Part shown: piece by piece, positions 14,807 through 18,572 of the stretch
Position numbering within the stretch: position 1 is the first letter of the stretch
How the letters are laid out: each line of letters starts with the position of its first letter
Source: JAJFTV01 sp964426355
Lineage (GTDB): Bacteria > Chloroflexota > Anaerolineae > Anaerolineales > Anaerolineaceae
Assembly: GCA_964426355.1 (NCBI GenBank)
Contig: CAYRRA010000085.1
Location: 1-18,572 of the forward strand
Direction: 5' to 3'
Length of the DNA stretch: 18,572 nt
Notes under the pieces: model-generated
What the model was told of the DNA's origin: nothing
Seen by the model: only the letters and a program-made list of their open reading frames with translations
The model's database searches: none
Program-made: the position numbers and the translations under genes

Positions 14807-16426
14807 TCATTCGGAACTGGCGGTGGAAGGTTGCACCTCCAGTGCTGTTCCGGGGGAGGCGCTGTAGAAAAGCTGCCAGGTTTCAGCGTATCGATTAAGC
14901 TCTTGCTGCCAGTGCTGGTTGCTCCAGCCCAACTCCGGTTGGACGATGCGGCGGATTTGTTCTGCCAGCGGTAAGCCGCCCTGGGGAAGCTGCAAACCCA
15001 TGCGCACGCGCCGCAGCAGCAGGTCATCCAGGTGGACAATACCCTCTGCGCGCGCAGCCCAGCGCAACTCAGCCCACAGGTTGGGTAAGCTTTCGATGGT
15101 CTCCAACTCGCCATCCTGGGCAGCATTCAGCAAGGCGGGCGTGTGTGCGCCGTAACGTCCCAGCAGGTATGCCAGTTTTTCAGTGCTGATGCGCGCTTCG
15201 CCTGTTATTTTGGGCAGCGGGTTGAAGATGGGTTTTCCGGTGGAGAAAAGCGGGTTCCCGCTCAGGCGTGGGCGGGCGGCTTCCAGTACGGCTTTTGCCA
15301 TGATGCGGAAGGTGGTCAGCTTGCCGCCGGTGATGGTGAGCAAACCTTCTTCGTCCCAGACCACATGCGCGCGCGATTCTGCGGATGGGTCGGCAGCACC
15401 GCTGCGGACGATGGGTCGCACACCGGCAAAGCTCGCCAGGATATGCTCACGCCCAACCTGAAAAGCGGGTAAAGTGGCATGGATGGCTTTAAGGATGTAT
15501 TCGATCTCTTCCTGGCTGGCGTAGGGTTCATCCAGGTTGTGGTGATGATCCAGGTCGGTGGTACCCACCAGGCAGACACTCTCCCAGGGGATGGCAAACA
15601 TGGCGCGATTATCGTCCGGGTGCATTAAGGTGACGGCATGCTTCAGCGGCAGATGTTCATTGGAAAAGACCAGGTGGCTGCCGCGCGTCTGGCGGATGCG
15701 CGCCGGTACGCCAAGCGGTTCGCGCAGACAGTCGGTCCAGGGACCGGTGGCGTTGATGACGACCTTTGCCGGAACAGCCAGCGTGGCGCCTTGTTCTGTC
15801 GATTGATCGTGCACGACCACACCGGAGACTTTGCCGTTTCGGTCACGCAGCAGCGTTTCAACCCTGGCGTAATTGAGCACACATGCGCCTACCTGCACGG
15901 CTTCTTGCAGAACGCGCAATACCAGCCGGGAATCATCCACAGCGGCATCTTCATAGCGATAAGAGCGCATTAAACCAGTCGTGTTGAGCTCCGGCAAGAT
16001 GCGGAGAATCTGCTGCGGGTTGAAAGTGCGATGTTTCCACTTGCGCCCGAAGAGGTCATAGAGCATAACGCCCAGGTGAAACTGCCAGTCCGGGGTGTGG
16101 TAGCTGGCAAAATTAGGCATGATGAACGGCAGCGCTGTCACCAGACCGGGGGCGGCGCGGAGCATCCACTGGCGTTCGCGCACCGATTCGTAGGTGACAT
16201 CGAATTGCTTGTTGCGCATGTAGCGGAAACCTCCGTGCACCAATTTGGAGGAGCGGCTGGAGGTCCCGTAGGAGAAATCCCTGGCTTCCAGCAGCAGGCA
16301 GCGCAAACCGGCGTTGGCGGCTTCGCGCAGCACACCCGCCCCGGTAATGCCGCCTCCGATGACAATCAGGTCCCACGGTTGTTCGATTTGAGCCCAGGCT
16401 GCTTGACGATATTCGTTATTCCACAT
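14807..16426 (-). CDS. GlpD/GlpA-like glycerol-3-phosphate dehydrogenase, FAD-dependent
   Basis: Membrane-associated FAD dehydrogenase expected to oxidise sn-glycerol-3-phosphate to dihydroxyacetone phosphate and pass electrons to quinone; 539 residues. DLIVIGGGITGAGVLREAANAG is the FAD dinucleotide fold (residues 19-40). SYGTSSRSSKLVHGGFRYM is the GlpD signature, INATGPWTD and FAGVRPIV are further family blocks, and TITGGKLTTFRIMA near residue 370 is the conserved FAD/substrate loop. The start is decided by AAGGGAG: spacing is 7 nt to the ATG at 16426 but 1-2 nt to the ATG at 16432. The gene overlaps the end of the gntR frame by 11 nt, so translation is coupled. The AGPS-like and kinase neighbours suggest glycerol-phosphate is made and used here, but the true substrate could be a related polyol phosphate. 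Confidence 0.9.
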   Translation of the reverse strand: MWNNEYRQAAWAQIEQPWDLIVIGGGITGAGVLREAANAGLRCLLLEARDFSYGTSSRSSKLVHGGFRYMRNKQFDVTYESVRERQWMLRAAPGLVTALPFIMPNFASYHTPDWQFHLGVMLYDLFGRKWKHRTFNPQQILRILPELNTTGLMRSYRYEDAAVDDSRLVLRVLQEAVQVGACVLNYARVETLLRDRNGKVSGVVVHDQSTEQGATLAVPAKVVINATGPWTDCLREPLGVPARIRQTRGSHLVFSNEHLPLKHAVTLMHPDDNRAMFAIPWESVCLVGTTDLDHHHNLDEPYASQEEIEYILKAIHATLPAFQVGREHILASFAGVRPIVRSGAADPSAESRAHVVWDEEGLLTITGGKLTTFRIMAKAVLEAARPRLSGNPLFSTGKPIFNPLPKITGEARISTEKLAYLLGRYGAHTPALLNAAQDGELETIESLPNLWAELRWAARAEGIVHLDDLLLRRVRMGLQLPQGGLPLAEQIRRIVQPELGWSNQHWQQELNRYAETWQLFYSASPGTALEVQPSTASSE

Positions 16427-17174
16427 GGTCATACTCCCTTAAGGGTTTATTCATTTGTTGTATTTCCTTTTCCACCGCCCTCTCCCACAACTCAATGCTT
16501 TTATCCATGACCAGCGCGACAATTTCGCGTGCCGTTTCGGGCTGTTTCGCCTGCGCGGATTTTTGCAGGTCAAGGTAAAACTGGTTCGAGTAGTTGCGTG
16601 CTTCGGCAAGCATAAAGTATTTGGCTGCCAGCAGGCGGTAATAATCTTTGAAGCCGTTTAAGATGAGGGTAAAAATGGGATTATTGGAAAGCACCGACAA
16701 CTGGTGGTGTAAGTTCCAGTCTGCCTGGCTGTATGCGATGGCGTTCTCTTGCAGGTTATTGCGCATCTCTTCCAGAAAGCGGGCGGTTTTTTCCGGGTTG
16801 TGCTGTACTGCCAGGAAGGCGTATTCTGGCGCCAGTGCTTTGCGCACTTCCAGCATCTGCGGCACCCAGCGGGCGGTGAAGCTGGCATGTTGGGTCTGGA
16901 TGATGGTGGAGAGCGTGTTCATGTTGCCTTCCAGCCAGATATCGCGCACGCGCGTGGGTTTGCCGTGTTGAATGTCGATAAGCCCGTTGGCGGAGAGCTT
17001 TTGCAGGGCTTCACGGAGTGTAGAGCGGGTAACGCCCAGTGCATCCGCAAGTTGGTGCTCGTTGGGTAAAACGCTGTTGGCAGGCATGCTGCCGTCCAGG
17101 ATGGATCGAACGAGTTGGTGATAGGTCAGCTCAGCCGGTTTTTGCGGGCTGTTCCAATCCGGGAGATTATTCAA
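16416..17174 (-). CDS. GntR family (FadR subfamily) transcription regulator
   Basis: Repressor-type regulator of 252 residues. The winged helix covers about residues 14-76 (ELTYHQLVRSILDG, LPNEHQLADALGVTRSTLREALQKLSANGLI), followed by an all-helical FCD effector domain (MLEVRKALAPEYAFLA, NLHHQLSVLSNNPIF) that in relatives binds a small organic acid or metal. I start it at the TTG at 17174: AGGAG at 17183-17187 gives an 8-nt spacing, and a longer frame from a TTG at 17252 would begin inside the predicted -35 box. It heads the operon with the GlpD-like, AGPS-like and kinase genes and most likely represses it; an 18-bp palindrome lies just upstream. The effector is unknown. Confidence 0.88.
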   Translation of the reverse strand: MNNLPDWNSPQKPAELTYHQLVRSILDGSMPANSVLPNEHQLADALGVTRSTLREALQKLSANGLIDIQHGKPTRVRDIWLEGNMNTLSTIIQTQHASFTARWVPQMLEVRKALAPEYAFLAVQHNPEKTARFLEEMRNNLQENAIAYSQADWNLHHQLSVLSNNPIFTLILNGFKDYYRLLAAKYFMLAEARNYSNQFYLDLQKSAQAKQPETAREIVALVMDKSIELWERAVEKEIQQMNKPLREYDHVE

Positions 17175-17182
17175 AGTGAGAA

Positions 17183-17187
17183 CTCCT
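17183..17187 (-). promoter_or_regulatory. Ribosome binding site deciding the TTG start of gntR
   Basis: AGGAG on the minus strand, 8 nt before a TTG codon at 17174. It is the only good Shine-Dalgarno near the N-terminus and no in-frame ATG precedes the helix-turn-helix. Confidence 0.7.
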
Positions 17188-17196
17188 AAAGGTGAG

Positions 17197-17214
17197 AGGT
17201 CAGAGGTCTGACCT
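17197..17214. promoter_or_regulatory. Palindromic operator upstream of gntR
   Basis: AGGTCAGA-GG-TCTGACCT: a perfect 8-bp inverted repeat with a 2-bp centre, lying at about +3 to +20 of the predicted transcript and 9 bp before the AGGAG. Its size and position suit autorepression by the FadR-type regulator encoded just downstream. Confidence 0.72.
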
Positions 17215-17223
17215 GTTAAGAAT

Positions 17224-17252
17224 ATCTTACACCATTTTGAGACGCGTTTCAA
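17224..17252 (-). promoter_or_regulatory. gntR operon promoter
   Basis: On the minus strand TTGAAA (17252-17247), a 17-nt spacer and TAAGAT (17229-17224). Five of six and four of six positions match consensus. The predicted start near 17217 abuts the palindrome. Confidence 0.6.
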
Positions 17253-17355
17253 GAGGGAATTTCATATCCAGAAGAGAAGTTAGACTGGAGTTACACGTGT
17301 GTGGGTCGATTTTTTATGAAGGAGAGTCGGGATGGCATGAGAGCGGAGAATTGCT

Positions 17356-18366
17356 TTAAGCTCTGCACTCGTGCTTGTTGTGGTACATACGCCGGTCGGC
17401 AAGCTGGAGTACCTCGCTGAGTTGAAGCCCTTTTTGCACTTCAGCCGAGCCAAAGGCAATACTGAGCTTGAGCGCGCTGCTGTCCTGGTTGTGCTCCTCG
17501 ATGCGCGCCTGGATTCTTTCAATCACCTTATCCGCGCTTGCCTGGTCGGTTTGTGGCAACACGATGCCGAATTCATCGCCGCCGATGCGGCAGATGGCGT
17601 CTTCATCGCGAAAGCTTTTTTTGAAAATCTTAGCCGCTTCAAGGAGAATCTGGTCACCAGCATTGTGACCCATGGTGTCGTTCACCACTTTAAGCCGGTT
17701 AACATCCGCCAGGATGATGCTGATGGGGTATTTTCGACTGTTGCGCAGCCGTTGTAATTCGGTGTCGAAGTAGGCGCGGTTGAACAACCCGGTCATTCCA
17801 TCGATGGAACTATGGGTAATTGCCAGGTTCATCATCTTGTTGAAAATCCATTGCAGGAGGCAGATCCCGCTGAACACGGCGCCAACCGCTACGGCAGATT
17901 CCATACTGACCGCATGGTGGCTGAACATACTGATGCCGTAGTGCACAAAAAAGCTCGCTGCAGCGGTAAAAATCATATATTCTGTGCTGACCAGCAGGTT
18001 GTTGACCAGAAAGGCGATAATGTAGAAGATGATATAAACCGTCTGTGAGCCAGAGGTCATTGAGCAGTACATCCCGGCAGCAAAAAAGAGCACAGCGGGG
18101 GCATGACGTACCCATTTCCACTGCCCTCGATAAGCCAGCGTCCAACCCGTGAGGGCAATTAAAAAGATGGGAATGAGAATTGTGAAAAGATGACTGCTGA
18201 AAATCCCGGCAAACCAGCCCAGGAGCGCCAGTACCGCAAAGCAGCCGACACAGAGCGTTAGACTGCCCATCACAAGGAGCGTGATATGTTCCTTCCTGGC
18301 TTCTTCAGAATAAAGCATGGGGAAGTGAAATGTGGTTTCAATGAGATTTTTTATTGCAAAAAACAT
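17356..18366 (-). CDS. Membrane-anchored diguanylate cyclase (GGDEF)
   Basis: Signalling enzyme that makes cyclic di-GMP from two GTP; 336 residues from the ATG at 18366. Five or six membrane helices occupy roughly residues 28-178 and form an unrecognised sensor; no PAS, GAF or HAMP is evident. The GGDEF domain follows: DGMTGLFNRAYFD, ADVNRLKVVNDTMGH, GDQILLEAA and the intact catalytic RIGGDEFG at about 260-267. RDED (253-256) exactly five residues before GGDEF is an RxxD inhibitory site, so product feedback is likely. The start is uncertain: AAGGGA abuts this ATG, and a TTG at 18378 is an alternative. It appears monocistronic. Confidence 0.88.
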   Translation of the reverse strand: MFFAIKNLIETTFHFPMLYSEEARKEHITLLVMGSLTLCVGCFAVLALLGWFAGIFSSHLFTILIPIFLIALTGWTLAYRGQWKWVRHAPAVLFFAAGMYCSMTSGSQTVYIIFYIIAFLVNNLLVSTEYMIFTAAASFFVHYGISMFSHHAVSMESAVAVGAVFSGICLLQWIFNKMMNLAITHSSIDGMTGLFNRAYFDTELQRLRNSRKYPISIILADVNRLKVVNDTMGHNAGDQILLEAAKIFKKSFRDEDAICRIGGDEFGIVLPQTDQASADKVIERIQARIEEHNQDSSALKLSIAFGSAEVQKGLQLSEVLQLADRRMYHNKHECRA

Positions 18367-18421
18367 TCCCTTACCCAATCTTTGACTTTCACCTGTTTAA
18401 AAATAACTGGCTGAAGCCCTC

Positions 18422-18427
18422 ATTATA
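18422..18427 (-). promoter_or_regulatory. -10 element of the diguanylate cyclase gene
   Basis: A perfect TATAAT on the minus strand about 55 nt upstream of the ATG. No convincing -35 box is visible at 17 nt, so this is tentative. The rest of 18379-18534 shows no gene or structure I can name. Confidence 0.4.
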
Positions 18428-18534
18428 ACCAGAATCTATGTTTTTTATGGCGCAATTTTATTTCTGAGGCAGGGTGATTGAATCAAAATGGTTTATATAT
18501 CAAATGAAAGATTGATCTTCACCCCCACCCCTAA

Positions 18535-18552
18535 CCCCGCCCCAGGGCGGGG
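18535..18552. repeat. GC-rich palindromic element at the window end
   Basis: CCCCGCCC pairs with GGGCGGGG across a 2-nt centre, preceded by a CACCCC-type run from 18520. This arrangement (C-rich run with TAACCC, then a small GC hairpin, then GGAA) recalls dispersed intergenic palindromes seen in many bacterial genomes. Whether it is repeated elsewhere cannot be told from one copy. Confidence 0.5.
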
Positions 18553-18572
18553 AATAAAGAGTTGCAGCGAAA

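Noticed and set aside
17175..17252. Longer GntR protein starting at a TTG at 17252
   Set aside because: That codon lies in the predicted -35 box, the added residues would cover the palindrome, and the TTG at 17174 has a well-placed AGGAG.
17293..17300. ACACGTGT palindrome between gntR and the diguanylate cyclase gene
   Set aside because: Eight bases of symmetry alone are expected by chance, and there is no adjacent promoter, T-run or second copy.

Overview
The window reads as a chromosomal segment of a Chloroflexota bacterium, most likely Anaerolineae. This is inferred from moderate GC, gene style and the combination of families; no rRNA or other marker gene is present to prove it. I see no phage, transposase, CRISPR array, tRNA or rRNA. 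Coding density is high and no stretch longer than about 200 bases lacks a gene.

Region 1 (1-2570, minus strand): a three-gene operon of a class V aminotransferase, an aspartate/glutamate-type racemase and an N-acyl-D-amino-acid deacylase cut by the window start. It looks like salvage of D- or N-acylated amino acids.

Region 2 (2699-11241): the most striking part. A MerR-type regulator with a cobalamin-binding domain (CarH/LitR type, with the W-x9-EH cap motif of B12 photoreceptors) sits first in a leftward unit followed by a TIGR01777 epimerase-like protein, a CPD photolyase and probably an MFS exporter. From the same 164-bp intergenic region a rightward five-gene unit departs: a DegV fatty-acid-binding protein, a DUF1295 steroid-reductase-like membrane protein, a small DUF1475-like membrane protein, a Rieske non-haem-iron oxygenase and a DUF4345-like membrane protein. 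The two near-consensus sigma-70 promoters point outward. Their -35 boxes are the two arms of a perfect inverted repeat (TGTCAATAT-N12-ATATTGACA), so one protein bound there would cover both. The simplest reading is a B12-dependent light switch controlling DNA repair on one side and an uncharacterised membrane/lipid oxidation module on the other. The regulator is also unusual: it carries an extra C-terminal domain of about 118 residues and its mRNA appears leaderless. A bidirectional terminator closes the rightward unit.

Region 3 (11344-17252, minus strand): an operon of a FadR-type GntR regulator, a GlpD-like FAD dehydrogenase, an alkylglycerone-phosphate-synthase-like FAD enzyme and an FGGY kinase. 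An 18-bp palindrome lies between the predicted gntR promoter and its TTG start codon. A strong intrinsic terminator lies inside the operon just before the kinase. The set suggests use of a glycerol-like or glyceryl-ether substrate, but the substrate cannot be read from sequence.

Region 4 (17356-18572): a membrane-anchored GGDEF diguanylate cyclase on the minus strand, followed by non-coding sequence ending in a GC-rich palindromic element.
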